Below the pieces are notes generated by a model. That model was not told the origin of the DNA, did no database searches, and saw nothing but the letters and a program-made list of their open reading frames with translations. Of a DNA stretch of 41,568 bases, positions 30,849 through 39,543 are shown in pieces (the first letter of the stretch is position 1; each line of letters begins with the position of its first letter). The position numbers and the translations under genes were made by a program. The stretch comes from Candidatus Aenigmatarchaeota archaeon (lineage in GTDB: Archaea > Aenigmatarchaeota > Aenigmatarchaeia > CG10238-14 > SCSR01): the NCBI GenBank assembly GCA_016177025.1, contig JACOWB010000008.1:78076-119643 (forward strand), written 5' to 3'.

Positions 30849-32636
30849 TTATTCTATTATCGCTTTTATTCTCCTTATACCTGCAGCGATACCTTCTTCC
30901 TTGACAATTTTAAATTTACCAACCTCTTTTGTATTTCTCACATGCGGCCCACCGCATACTTCGATAGAGAAATCGCCGATGGAATAGACAGAAACTTTTT
31001 CCTCATATTTCTGCTCAAACATTGCTTGCGCTCCCCTTCCTTTTGCTTCCTTGAATGTCATTTCTTCCCTGACTACCAAAAGACCTTTCTTAATTTGCTC
31101 GTTGACAAGCTCCTCTATCTTTCTTACCTCGTCCTCGGTTAATTTTCTGTCAAGATTAAAATCAAAACGCAGTCTTTCCGGTGTTATATTAGATCCTTTC
31201 TGCACAACGTCCCTTCTTTTCAAAACCTTGCGTATAGCCTCGTTCAACAGATGCGTTGCTGTGTGGAGTTTTGTCGATTGTTCTGATGCGTCACTCAACC
31301 CGCCTTTAAACTTTTTTTCAGCTCCGACTCTGGAAATCTGTTGATGCTTTTCAAATTCTTTCTGGAATCCCTCTTCATCAATTTCTGTATTCATCTCTTT
31401 CCCGAGTTCTTTTGTCATCTCTATCGGGAAACCGAAGCTTTGGAACAGTAGAAATGCATTCTTACCATCAATCCTCTTGACTTGCCTAGCAATTTCTTCA
31501 AATTTCTTCAAGCCCCGCTCAAGGGTATTCCTGAATTTCGCTTCTTCGTTCTTCAATTCTGTCAGAATGAACTCTTTATTTTTTTCCAACTGTGGATAAT
31601 CTTTCTTGTAGATATCTATCACTAACTTTACCAAGTCACTAAGAAATTCCCTTTCTATCCCAATCAGTTTCCCGTGTCTTACGGCTCTTCTTATCAATCT
31701 CCGCAGAATATACCCTCTATCGACATTACTGGGAGTAATTTCTTCTGATAGAACAAATGTAGAAGCCCTTATATGGTCCGCTATAATTCGTATAGATTTT
31801 TCTTGTTTTTCATCAGGTGATTTTATTTTTGCAATTTCCTTTATCTTCTGAACAATCGGCTGGAAAGTTTCTATCTCGTAGACACTTTTCTTATTCTGCA
31901 ATGCTGCGACAGTCCTTTCAACTCCCATCCCTGTGTCGACGTTTTTTTGTTTCAGCATCTCATACTTGCCTTCAGCGGTTTTATTGTATTGCATAAACAC
32001 ATCATTCCATATTTCAAAATATTTTCCGCATGAATCGCCTGGCTTGCAGTCTTTGCCATGTGGCTTCTTGCCAGCATCATAGAACATTTCTGTGTCAGAA
32101 CCGCATGGACCGGTAGCACCGGCAGGACCCCACCAGTTGTCTTTCTTCGGGAAATAGAAGATTCTTTCCTTAGGTACTCCTAAACTCTGCCAGATTCTGG
32201 CGCTCTCTTCATCTCTCGGTGCATCCTTATCGCCAGCAAAAACAGATATGTACAGTTTTCTTTTATCGATGCCGAGCCACTTCTTGTCTGTCAAAAACTC
32301 CCAACTCCATTTGATTGCATCCTCCTTCCAATAATCTCCCAGCGACCAGTTTCCCAGCATCTCGAAAAATGTCAAGTGAGAATTGTCGCCGACTTCGTCT
32401 ATATCATCTGTGCGCAGGCACTTCTGAACATTTGTCAATTTCTTTCCGCGTGGGTGGGGCTGGCCTAGGATATACCTTACAAGCGGGTGCATGCCAGCCG
32501 TTGTGAAAAGAACTGTAGGATCTTCCTCAGGAATAAGTGGAGCATTAGGAATAACCGCGTGGTTCTTCTGTTTGAAAAATTCTATGTAAAGTTCTTTCAA
32601 TTTTTTTGAATCTATGCTTTTATTCATAATATTCAT
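30849..32636 (-). CDS. alaS: Alanyl-tRNA synthetase, short bacterial (CPR-like) form
   Basis: Class II synthetase with catalytic core, tRNA-recognition domain and editing domain. The core begins LKELYIEFFKQKNHAVIPN, with TTAGMHPLVRY, GNWSLGDYWKEDAI and GPAGATGPCGSDTEMFYD; the editing zinc site is HTATH...CGGPH (late in the protein). It ends at residue 595 directly after the editing domain and so lacks the C-terminal C-Ala (DHHA1) domain of normal enzymes of roughly 870-900 residues. The style is bacterial, not archaeal, and a ~590-residue AlaRS of this layout is known from CPR bacteria, which suggests lateral transfer. No remnant of C-Ala follows; the HIT gene starts ten bases on. Confidence 0.93.
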   Translation of the reverse strand: MNIMNKSIDSKKLKELYIEFFKQKNHAVIPNAPLIPEEDPTVLFTTAGMHPLVRYILGQPHPRGKKLTNVQKCLRTDDIDEVGDNSHLTFFEMLGNWSLGDYWKEDAIKWSWEFLTDKKWLGIDKRKLYISVFAGDKDAPRDEESARIWQSLGVPKERIFYFPKKDNWWGPAGATGPCGSDTEMFYDAGKKPHGKDCKPGDSCGKYFEIWNDVFMQYNKTAEGKYEMLKQKNVDTGMGVERTVAALQNKKSVYEIETFQPIVQKIKEIAKIKSPDEKQEKSIRIIADHIRASTFVLSEEITPSNVDRGYILRRLIRRAVRHGKLIGIEREFLSDLVKLVIDIYKKDYPQLEKNKEFILTELKNEEAKFRNTLERGLKKFEEIARQVKRIDGKNAFLLFQSFGFPIEMTKELGKEMNTEIDEEGFQKEFEKHQQISRVGAEKKFKGGLSDASEQSTKLHTATHLLNEAIRKVLKRRDVVQKGSNITPERLRFDFNLDRKLTEDEVRKIEELVNEQIKKGLLVVREEMTFKEAKGRGAQAMFEQKYEEKVSVYSIGDFSIEVCGGPHVRNTKEVGKFKIVKEEGIAAGIRRIKAIIE

Positions 32637-33881
32637 TTAGATGTTTAGTAAAGTTAAAATTAATGGGTTAAATCCTAGGAAAAAACTGATACTAGGCAAT
32701 AACAATATTCCCATGCAGTTGCTTCGTCTAACTCCTACATATGTGCACAACAAACCTATTCCAGTCGCTGTTATTCCTATCAATAAACCATAAATGCCAG
32801 TCATAACTGTTATCATAAGAACCAGAAAACTTAGTACAGATAATGACAGGATGGTATAGTTAATCTTGACCAAAAAACGCGGTATCGTCCTGCCTAAATA
32901 GAGAGTTATAGGCACAACAATCCCAGCTGCAAAAAATATCACACCTAGGAAAAGTAGGACATCATAAAAACTTATTTCAGGCAATATTCTTTCTATAGCA
33001 ACAGACGCACCTGAGCGTGGATTGTCAATCAAATAAAGGGAGTTAAGCGATACGACCTCGTTAGCGGTATTGATACCCGAAAGCGTGACAAGAAATGTTC
33101 TTGCTTCGCCTAAACCACCGATATACTGCATGAAAGTAGCTGCTTGAGATACTCCAACAGCTGGCAACAGCCCTACCAAAACACCTGCGATGACACCGAG
33201 AACTATCGCCTTGGATATGTTTACTTTGGAGGTTTTCAATTCCGTATCTATCTGTTGCTTTGGTATTTTCGAATTTTCTGCTATTGAAGTTATTAATATG
33301 CTTATTGCAAATAAACCTGCAAATGTGGGAAATAGTGCATTCTGTTGCGGAACTATTGAAGAGTTGAGAACTAGCATACCTAAAATACCCGAGAGGACTA
33401 CAATCAAAGTTGCGAACAGTATTTTCTTAATATGCTTCTCTGAAAGAACCATGAAAAATACTACGGCTAAAAGTGGGTATGCTATGTAAGGCCGTATAAT
33501 GTTGTAAAGTAAAGCAAAATAATTGCCGAAAAATAAAATGAAGATTATACTTATTATTAGCGAGATAAATCCTCCAATAACTGTTAGTCGGATCGCTTCG
33601 TATCCTCTGCCTTCTAGCAGAAGCCTGTGTCCAGGTAAAATTGACAACGCGTTGCTATCACCATCAGGACTACCAAGAAATATAGAGGGAATAAAACTAG
33701 TGAAAACTTGTGCTATTGCAGTTGATACTATCAAAACAGTTAGATAGTGTGGATTTGGAATTAGAAACACGAGTGATGCAAATAAAGGTAAAATGTTATT
33801 TAGATGTAGCCCTGGTAATAATCCTAGAATAACACCTAGAACAATTCCAAACAAACTAAACAAGAAAATTTCTAAAAGCAT
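32637..33881 (-). CDS. TctA-like integral membrane protein (COG1784 type)
   Basis: Polytopic membrane protein of 414 residues with about ten hydrophobic segments. It has the duplicated architecture of the TctA/DUF112 superfamily, each half starting with a glycine/proline motif: VLGVILGLLPGLHLNNILPL near the N-terminus and VIAGVLVGLLPAVGVSQAATF in the middle. TctA is the large membrane subunit of bacterial tripartite tricarboxylate transporters; the archaeal subgroup has no periplasmic TctC or small TctB and its substrate is unknown. The stop is followed directly by the alaS ATG, and it starts three bases after the OB-fold protein gene. Confidence 0.82.
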   Translation of the reverse strand: MLLEIFLFSLFGIVLGVILGLLPGLHLNNILPLFASLVFLIPNPHYLTVLIVSTAIAQVFTSFIPSIFLGSPDGDSNALSILPGHRLLLEGRGYEAIRLTVIGGFISLIISIIFILFFGNYFALLYNIIRPYIAYPLLAVVFFMVLSEKHIKKILFATLIVVLSGILGMLVLNSSIVPQQNALFPTFAGLFAISILITSIAENSKIPKQQIDTELKTSKVNISKAIVLGVIAGVLVGLLPAVGVSQAATFMQYIGGLGEARTFLVTLSGINTANEVVSLNSLYLIDNPRSGASVAIERILPEISFYDVLLFLGVIFFAAGIVVPITLYLGRTIPRFLVKINYTILSLSVLSFLVLMITVMTGIYGLLIGITATGIGLLCTYVGVRRSNCMGILLLPSISFFLGFNPLILTLLNI

Positions 33882-33884
33882 TTA

Positions 33885-34283
33885 TCACCCTAAAATTTTT
33901 ACATCGTCTAAACTTTTCGGCATAATTTGCAATCTGCCTTTATAGTTTTCTATAACTCCTTTGACAGAAATTTTGTCGTTTAATTGAAAATCCTCTTCTG
34001 TAATGCCTATCTCATTCAAACTTTTCATATAGTCTGAAAACAACGGAACTTGTATTTTTGTTTTGCTATCGGAGATTGTAAGAAATAAGTGACCGTCCTC
34101 ATGTTTTCTTTTCTCTACTAAATAGCCTGTAGTAACTATTCTCCTACCCTCCAAGTCTGCAGTAATATCACTAATTTCTATCTTTTGAGGTTCTATGTTT
34201 ACAGAAGCGAAATAAATTAAGATTAATCCGACTATAGAAGTGAACAAGCTAAGAATCAATAAAAAATTCTTAGATAATACCAT
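33885..34283 (-). CDS. Membrane-anchored OB-fold protein
   Basis: Unknown protein of 132 residues from ATG 34283. One transmembrane segment (NFLLILSLFTSIVGLILIYF, first third) is followed by a domain with OB-fold character: EGRRIVTTGYLVEKRKHEDGHLFLTISDSKTKIQVPLF and LNDKISVKGVIENYKGRLQIMPKSLDDV, as in tRNA_anti/nucleic-acid-binding OB domains. A TTG start at 34301 would overlap ileS; the ATG lies four bases after the ileS stop. Adjacent to a TctA-like gene, an association I remember for archaeal TctA genes with OB-fold proteins, but I cannot verify it here. Confidence 0.68.
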   Translation of the reverse strand: MVLSKNFLLILSLFTSIVGLILIYFASVNIEPQKIEISDITADLEGRRIVTTGYLVEKRKHEDGHLFLTISDSKTKIQVPLFSDYMKSLNEIGITEEDFQLNDKISVKGVIENYKGRLQIMPKSLDDVKILG

Positions 34284-34287
34284 CCTA

Positions 34288-37284
34288 TCAGACTCTATCA
34301 AAGCTTATTTCTATAATCTTGTTGTCAAAGGTTAATTTGCCTTTGTATTTTCCTTTCGCTTCCCCTACGGATATTTTTATTGCGCCAACTTCTTTCTTTA
34401 TTGCGTCTAAATATCCAGCTAATGTTTGTTCAGTAGATTTGTCGGATTTGACAAAGAGTGAGATTGTTTCCTTGACATTAAATTTATTTTGTTTCCTCAT
34501 ATTCTGAACTTCTCTGGTCAGTTCCTTGATGAGTGCCTCTTCTAGCAGAGGCTTGTCTAATGTCTTATTCACGTAAACTTTACCGTGTTTAAATTGAACT
34601 TCAGAAAATTCATCATCCAATGCTTCTTTTGTAACGCCGACGGATTTGGCATTGCAGATGAACAACAGAATACTATCAAGTTTGTCGATGGTTTTTACAA
34701 CATTCGTATCATCGGTTTGAACGAGTACTTCGGAGATAGGCCATCTTAGTTTTATTCCAGCCAATTGTCTTGCGGCTAGGCTTGCCTCAATTATTTCTTT
34801 TGCTATTTCCATTTGGCTTTCGAGATTTTCGTCAATAAATGCTTTTTGAGCTTTAGGCCAATCTATCATGAATACTGATTTATGGCCACCATCTAGATTT
34901 TGATAGATTTCCTCTGACAAGAAAGGTGTAATTGGTGACAATAATTTCGCCACGGTCAACAATGTTTCGTATAAAACTGATAATGCAGATGACTTGTCAG
35001 AACCGGTTTCAGTGACCCATACTCTATCACGGACGAGTTTGATATAGAATCTGCTCAAGTCATCGACGACGAAGTTCACGATTTTTCTTCCTGCATCATG
35101 AAACTCAAAATTTTCTAAATGTTCTGTTACATTTTGTATTAGGGAATTAAGTTTTGATAAAAGCCATTTGTCTTCAATCTTCAAATTTTTCAGTGATGGT
35201 TTGAAATCTTTTGTTATGTATGTTGTGAAGAATGAATAGGAATTCCATAAAATATTCAATGCTTTTCTTATTTCATCGGCTGTTTTGAAGCTGAAGTTTT
35301 GGACTTCCCATGGTGGAACTTCCCAACAATAATAGAGACGGAGTATATCGGAACCTAATTTTTCCAATGCATCTGTTGCCCATACAACATTACCTAGGGA
35401 CTTGCTCATTTTTTCGCCCTTTTCGTCTGTAACCCACCCGTTCAATGCGACTGCTTTGTATGGAGAAGAGTTGAAAGCGGCCATACCGCAGAACATCAGC
35501 GAATAAAACCATCCGCGAATTTGGTCCTGGCTTTCGTCTATCAAATCAACAGGCCATAATTTTTCAAACAGTTCTTTATTTTGATAAGGATATCCCAAGG
35601 AAGCCCATGGTGCAATTCCAGAATCGAACCAAACATTCATAGTATCCGGAACGCGATTCATCACACTCTTACAATTACGGCATTTTATTCCAATCTTGTC
35701 TACTACATGTTTGTGAAGGTCTATATCTTTTGGTAATCTGTTTATCGAACGCTTTTGCAGCTCTTCTAAACTGCCGATAACATCATAGTCGCCACATTTG
35801 TCGCATATCCAGACAGGCAAAGGAATACCCCAGTATCTCTGCTGGGATATACACCAGTCCACAGCATCCTCGAGCCAGTTGTGAAATCTTTCCTTTCCGA
35901 AATCTGGAAACCACCTAACCTTTTGGTTTTCCTTTATCATTTTTCCTTTTATCTTATCGACTTTGAAGAACCATTGTTTGCTTACCCGGAATACCAATGA
36001 GGATTTGCATCTCCAACATAAGGGATAAGAATGGACAACCCAACCGAAATGCAATAGAAGATTTTTTTTTCCCAATTTTTCTGCTATCATCTTGTCGGCG
36101 TCTTTGACAAAAATTCCTTTGAATTCCCCTGCATCTTCTGTGTATCTTCCCTGTTCGTCCAAAGGTGAAACTATCGGTAAATTGTAATTCAATCCCATGA
36201 GATGATCTTCCGGACCGTGCCCAGGCGCTGTATGAACTGCTCCTGAACCTTCTTCCATAGTCACAAATTCTTTTGCTGCTCCCTCTTTTGTTTCCTTGCC
36301 TTCAACTAGCCTGTGCTTGTAGGATTTTTTCGTCAATACAGGAATCGACAGGATTATTCTGCGTGCATTTGAATTGTTTTCCAGATTTTTTTGAACCGGC
36401 ACATCAAAAAGAGGTTTGTATTTTATTCCTTCCAGTTCTTTACCTAAAATCTTTTCAACAATCTCGTATTTCAAGTTCAATAATTCTTTTAACACAACTT
36501 CCGCACGTTTTTCAGCTATTATCAAAACTTCGTTGCCAACTTTTACTCTCAAATAATATTCATCTGGATGAACAGCGATTGCGACATTCGAGATTAGTGT
36601 CCATGGTGTAGTTGTCCACACTACTATGTATTCGTTATCTTTTCCGACAACCGGAAACTTGACATAAATAGAAGGGTCTTTAACATCGGCATAGCTGTCG
36701 CTCACCTCATATCCTGACAGTGCTGTTTCACAATGCGGACACCAGTAAATTGATTTTTCACCTGTTACAAGCATACCTTTTTCAAACAGCTGCTTAACAG
36801 TCCACCAGCCAGATTCGATGTAGTAATTTTTGAATGTTATGTACGGTTCTATATATCCACGCCACGCGCCTAATTGCCTGTACAGTTCCAACCATTTTTC
36901 TTCATTGCCCGTTGCAAATTTCCTGCAAGCTTCGATGAATTTTCCTACACCCATCATTTCGATGTCTTGCTTGGATTTTATACCGAGATTTTTCTCTACC
37001 ATGTTCTCTATCGGTAATCCGTGCATGTCAAAGCCTGGCTGGAACCACGAGCTAAATCCCTGCAGAAGCTTGAACTTGCTCCAGATATCCTTCAATGCGG
37101 TTGTCTTGACATGACCGACATGCGCATCGGCATTTGCATAAGGCGGTCCGTCCAATAGATAGAATTTTTTCTTTTTAGCATCAAACTTTGACAACTTTTG
37201 CGGTATTTTGCTTGACTCCCAGTACTCTCTGATTCTGTGTTCAAGTTCCCTTGGATTATATTGCCCTTTAACTTCTTTCACCAT
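34288..37284 (-). CDS. ileS: Isoleucyl-tRNA synthetase
   Basis: Class Ia synthetase charging tRNA-Ile, 998 residues. The HIGH motif has the form PPYANADAHVGHVKTTALKD (H-V-G-H, near residue 57), the CP1 editing domain contains VVWTTTPWTLISNVAIAV and GSGAVHTAPGHGPEDH, and KMSKS is GEKMSKSLGNVV, followed by the helical anticodon-binding domain and a C-terminal extension. Zn-type CxxC pairs occur in WICDKCGDYD and IKCRNCKSV. The gene opens the long minus-strand run and faces mbf1 across a 121-base divergent spacer. Confidence 0.97.
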   Translation of the reverse strand: MVKEVKGQYNPRELEHRIREYWESSKIPQKLSKFDAKKKKFYLLDGPPYANADAHVGHVKTTALKDIWSKFKLLQGFSSWFQPGFDMHGLPIENMVEKNLGIKSKQDIEMMGVGKFIEACRKFATGNEEKWLELYRQLGAWRGYIEPYITFKNYYIESGWWTVKQLFEKGMLVTGEKSIYWCPHCETALSGYEVSDSYADVKDPSIYVKFPVVGKDNEYIVVWTTTPWTLISNVAIAVHPDEYYLRVKVGNEVLIIAEKRAEVVLKELLNLKYEIVEKILGKELEGIKYKPLFDVPVQKNLENNSNARRIILSIPVLTKKSYKHRLVEGKETKEGAAKEFVTMEEGSGAVHTAPGHGPEDHLMGLNYNLPIVSPLDEQGRYTEDAGEFKGIFVKDADKMIAEKLGKKNLLLHFGWVVHSYPLCWRCKSSLVFRVSKQWFFKVDKIKGKMIKENQKVRWFPDFGKERFHNWLEDAVDWCISQQRYWGIPLPVWICDKCGDYDVIGSLEELQKRSINRLPKDIDLHKHVVDKIGIKCRNCKSVMNRVPDTMNVWFDSGIAPWASLGYPYQNKELFEKLWPVDLIDESQDQIRGWFYSLMFCGMAAFNSSPYKAVALNGWVTDEKGEKMSKSLGNVVWATDALEKLGSDILRLYYCWEVPPWEVQNFSFKTADEIRKALNILWNSYSFFTTYITKDFKPSLKNLKIEDKWLLSKLNSLIQNVTEHLENFEFHDAGRKIVNFVVDDLSRFYIKLVRDRVWVTETGSDKSSALSVLYETLLTVAKLLSPITPFLSEEIYQNLDGGHKSVFMIDWPKAQKAFIDENLESQMEIAKEIIEASLAARQLAGIKLRWPISEVLVQTDDTNVVKTIDKLDSILLFICNAKSVGVTKEALDDEFSEVQFKHGKVYVNKTLDKPLLEEALIKELTREVQNMRKQNKFNVKETISLFVKSDKSTEQTLAGYLDAIKKEVGAIKISVGEAKGKYKGKLTFDNKIIEISFDRV

Positions 37285-37405
37285 CTCATCACAAGCCCGA
37301 TTTTTAGAATTAGGAGTAGCAAGGTAAATAACTTACGCAGCAATCCGTAAACCACTCATGTGGTGCTTTTATAAAGCAAGGTTTATAAAGATTCAGTAGA
37401 AATAA
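37285..37405. promoter_or_regulatory. Divergent ileS/mbf1 promoter spacer with a small palindrome
   Basis: Holds TTTATAAA at 37382-37389, a clear TATA box for the plus strand with the transcript start expected near the ATG at 37406. A perfect hairpin ACCAC-TCAT-GTGGT lies at 37351-37364 and could be an operator or the terminator of something short. No gene is seen in it. Confidence 0.5.
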
Positions 37406-37881
37406 ATGGAAAATATAGAGATGATGCTATTTCAGAATGCAACTGTTGCGGTAAAGAATTTCCAAGATTGAGTCCTGCTAAGATAGAAGGCGCTGTTATT
37501 GACGTTTGCGAGAGATGCTCCAAGTTCGGCACTAAGGTTAGCGGACCTCAACTTGCTTACACGCCAATCAAAAAAACTATTAAGATTTCTGAACTTGCTA
37601 ATTTGGACCTGATTCTAATACCAGAATATGGAAGGTTGATTTCCAAAGTAAGGGAGAGTAAAGGGTTGACACGTTACGATTTCGCAAAAAGAATTAATGA
37701 GAAAGAATCTGTTGTAAAACGGTTGGAAGATCAAGAATTCGAGCCTAATGAAGAAATGGTAAAAAGGATTGAAGATTCTCTTGATATCAGACTGAGAGAA
37801 AGATATGAAGGTGTTGTTTTACGACAGAGTGAAAAGAAAAGAGTTGATTTAACTGCCGGCGACATAGTAGAGGCATCTTAA
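37406..37881 (+). CDS. mbf1: Transcription factor MBF1 homologue, apparent -1 frameshift near the 5' end
   Basis: Archaeal MBF1: a zinc ribbon followed by a helix-turn-helix. The zinc ribbon is SECNCCGKEFPRLSPAKIE, with the second pair VCERCSKFG; the HTH runs through LISKVRESKGLTRYDFAKRI and ESVVKRLEDQEF. The reading frame that encodes the zinc ribbon has no ATG, GTG or TTG between its upstream stop (37372) and TTG 37468, and starting there would remove the first zinc pair. ATGs at 37406, 37421 and 37424 are in another frame. One additional T in TTT (37430-37432) would join them, giving MLFSECNCCGK. Either a sequence error, a programmed shift or a non-canonical ATT start at 37429 is implied. 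Confidence 0.85.
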
Positions 37882-38147
37882 TGAAGAAAACTAGAAAGAT
37901 TGGGGATGTGTTTGGATTCTGGAAGTTTCTAATCGTGCTGTCTATCATGCTGAATGTCGTGAATTTTTATTTTATAAGTGGATTGTATACTGGCATTAAT
38001 TCAAATGACTCTAATGTGCCTTTATCAAGTACAGCTGGTGGAGGCATGACTGGCTATTTTGTTCTTGGCTCTTCATCATTTATTTCACTGATACTTCTAA
38101 TTGCTGTTGTAAGTGCGTATTTGGTTTTTAGAAAGCGAACAGTTTAA
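37881..38147 (+). CDS. Small two-span membrane protein coupled to mbf1
   Basis: Unknown protein of 88 residues. It begins basic (MKKTRKIGDVFGFWK) and has two hydrophobic segments (FLIVLSIMLNVVNFYFISGL, about 16-35, and SFISLILLIAVVSAYLVF, about 66-83) linked by a polar, Ser/Gly/Asn-rich loop. The ATG overlaps the mbf1 stop by one base (TAATGA), so the two are translated together. No family recognised. Confidence 0.72.
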   Translation: MKKTRKIGDVFGFWKFLIVLSIMLNVVNFYFISGLYTGINSNDSNVPLSSTAGGGMTGYFVLGSSSFISLILLIAVVSAYLVFRKRTV

Positions 38148-38290
38148 TGGTTGAGAGAAACGAGAATAGCCTATTTAAACCTAAAAACTACTGTAAGGTA
38201 TTGTGATTAAAGTGAACGGCGGTTTACTTCACATCGAGTGAACGTGATTTAACTAGTCCTATTTCTAAAAATAAAGCAAAGATATCTAAT
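38148..38290 (+). promoter_or_regulatory. hisS upstream region with the repeated octamer AGTGAACG
   Basis: Gene-free 143 bases. TATTTAAA near 38172 is a possible TATA box for a longer leader, while TAAAAATAAA starting near 38265 lies about 26 bases before the hisS ATG and would give a leaderless mRNA. AGTGAACG occurs at 38211-38218 and 38237-38244 (26-base period), with a weak hairpin (GTGAAC/GTTTAC) between. Possibly an operator or a small RNA; nothing further can be supported. Confidence 0.3.
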
Positions 38291-39526
38291 ATGAAACTCC
38301 AACCTCCAAAAGGCACAAGAGACCTGTTACCTGAAGGTGCAAGCAAGTTGCAGAAGATAATAGATGTTTGTAGGGGTGTTTTTGAGAAATACGGGTTTGG
38401 ACCTTTAGTCACCCCTGCATTCGAAAGCTTTGACTTATTGTCGGCAAAAGGTGGTTTGGGGGAGGCTGTCAAAGATGAGATATATTATTTCAAGGACAAG
38501 TCTGATCGGGAATTGGGATTGAGGTTTGATTTGACCATGCCTTTGGCAAGGGTTGTTTCTTCCACATCATTGCCAAAACCGTTCAAGAGATATCAAATAG
38601 AAAAAGTGTGGAGATATGACAATCCGGCCAATCTAAGATGGCGCGAGTTCTTCCAATCGGATATAGACATAGTCGGAAGCACATCATTGCTATCGGATGT
38701 GGAATGTTTAACTGCGGTTTGCGAGATTCTGGAAAAACTAGGGTTCAAAGACTATTATATAAGAGTCAATAACAGAAAACTGCTTCAAAAAGAATTTGAA
38801 AAATTTGTTGAAAGGGACAAATTAATCGAAGTTTTCAGAACCATTGATAAGCTGGATAAAATAGGTCTAGAAGGTGTAGAATCTGAACTCAGAGCTAAAA
38901 ATATAGAACCCGAGAAAATCTTAGTGGTTCTTAAAATTAAAAGCATCGAAAGTCTACCTGACAATGAAGGGAAAAAAGAATTAGAAGAGCTTTTTGGTTT
39001 GGCAAGAAAATTCGGAATTGCTAAAAGAGTTAAATTTGATATTTCATTGGTACGCGGTCTAGAGTATTACACGTCTGTAGTTTTCGAGGTTAATCTTGGC
39101 GCAAAAGTTAGCTGTGGAGGGGGCGGAAGGTATGATGACCTCATTGAAACTGTCGGTGGCCAAGACTTGCCTGCAACTGGGATTTCATTGGGATTGGATA
39201 GAATTCTGGAAGTTATGAAAGAAAATAAGATGTTCGAAACCGAGAAAAGCAATACGAAAGTTTTTGTTGCAAATGTAGACAACTCAACAATCAAAGATGT
39301 CATACTGATTGCACAGGAACTTAGGAAAAACAATATAAACACACAAATGGATTTAATGGAAAGGAACTTTGGTAAGCAATTGGAATATGCAAGTAATGCA
39401 CAGATTCCTTATGTTCTAATAATAGGCAGAGAAGAACTAAAAAAGAAAAAGTTTAAATTAAAGGATATGAAAACAGGTAAACAGAGGGAGTTAGCGTTAA
39501 AGAAGATTATTTCTTTATTAAAATAA
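38291..39526 (+). CDS. hisS: Histidyl-tRNA synthetase
   Basis: Class IIa synthetase of 411 residues charging tRNA-His. Motif 1 lies in PPKGTRDLLPEGASKLQKI...YGFGPLVTPAFE, motif 2 in GLRFDLTMPLARVV and RYQIEKVWRYDNP with FFQSDIDIVG, and the histidine-binding region in LVRGLEYYTSVVFEV and CGGGGRYDDLIETVGG; motif 3 is PATGISLGLDRILEV. The C-terminal anticodon-binding domain follows (VFVANVDNSTIKDVILIAQELR to IIGREELKKKKFKLKDM). Start and length are regular. The PINA gene starts 17 bases downstream on the same strand. Confidence 0.97.
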   Translation: MKLQPPKGTRDLLPEGASKLQKIIDVCRGVFEKYGFGPLVTPAFESFDLLSAKGGLGEAVKDEIYYFKDKSDRELGLRFDLTMPLARVVSSTSLPKPFKRYQIEKVWRYDNPANLRWREFFQSDIDIVGSTSLLSDVECLTAVCEILEKLGFKDYYIRVNNRKLLQKEFEKFVERDKLIEVFRTIDKLDKIGLEGVESELRAKNIEPEKILVVLKIKSIESLPDNEGKKELEELFGLARKFGIAKRVKFDISLVRGLEYYTSVVFEVNLGAKVSCGGGGRYDDLIETVGGQDLPATGISLGLDRILEVMKENKMFETEKSNTKVFVANVDNSTIKDVILIAQELRKNNINTQMDLMERNFGKQLEYASNAQIPYVLIIGREELKKKKFKLKDMKTGKQRELALKKIISLLK

Positions 39527-39543
39527 TTCTATAATTGATTTGT

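Noticed and set aside
30849-32637. AlaRS as a pseudogene truncated by a frameshift
   Set aside because: The protein ends cleanly after the editing domain and the HIT gene follows ten bases later; no C-Ala remnant is present in any frame, so it is a naturally short enzyme.
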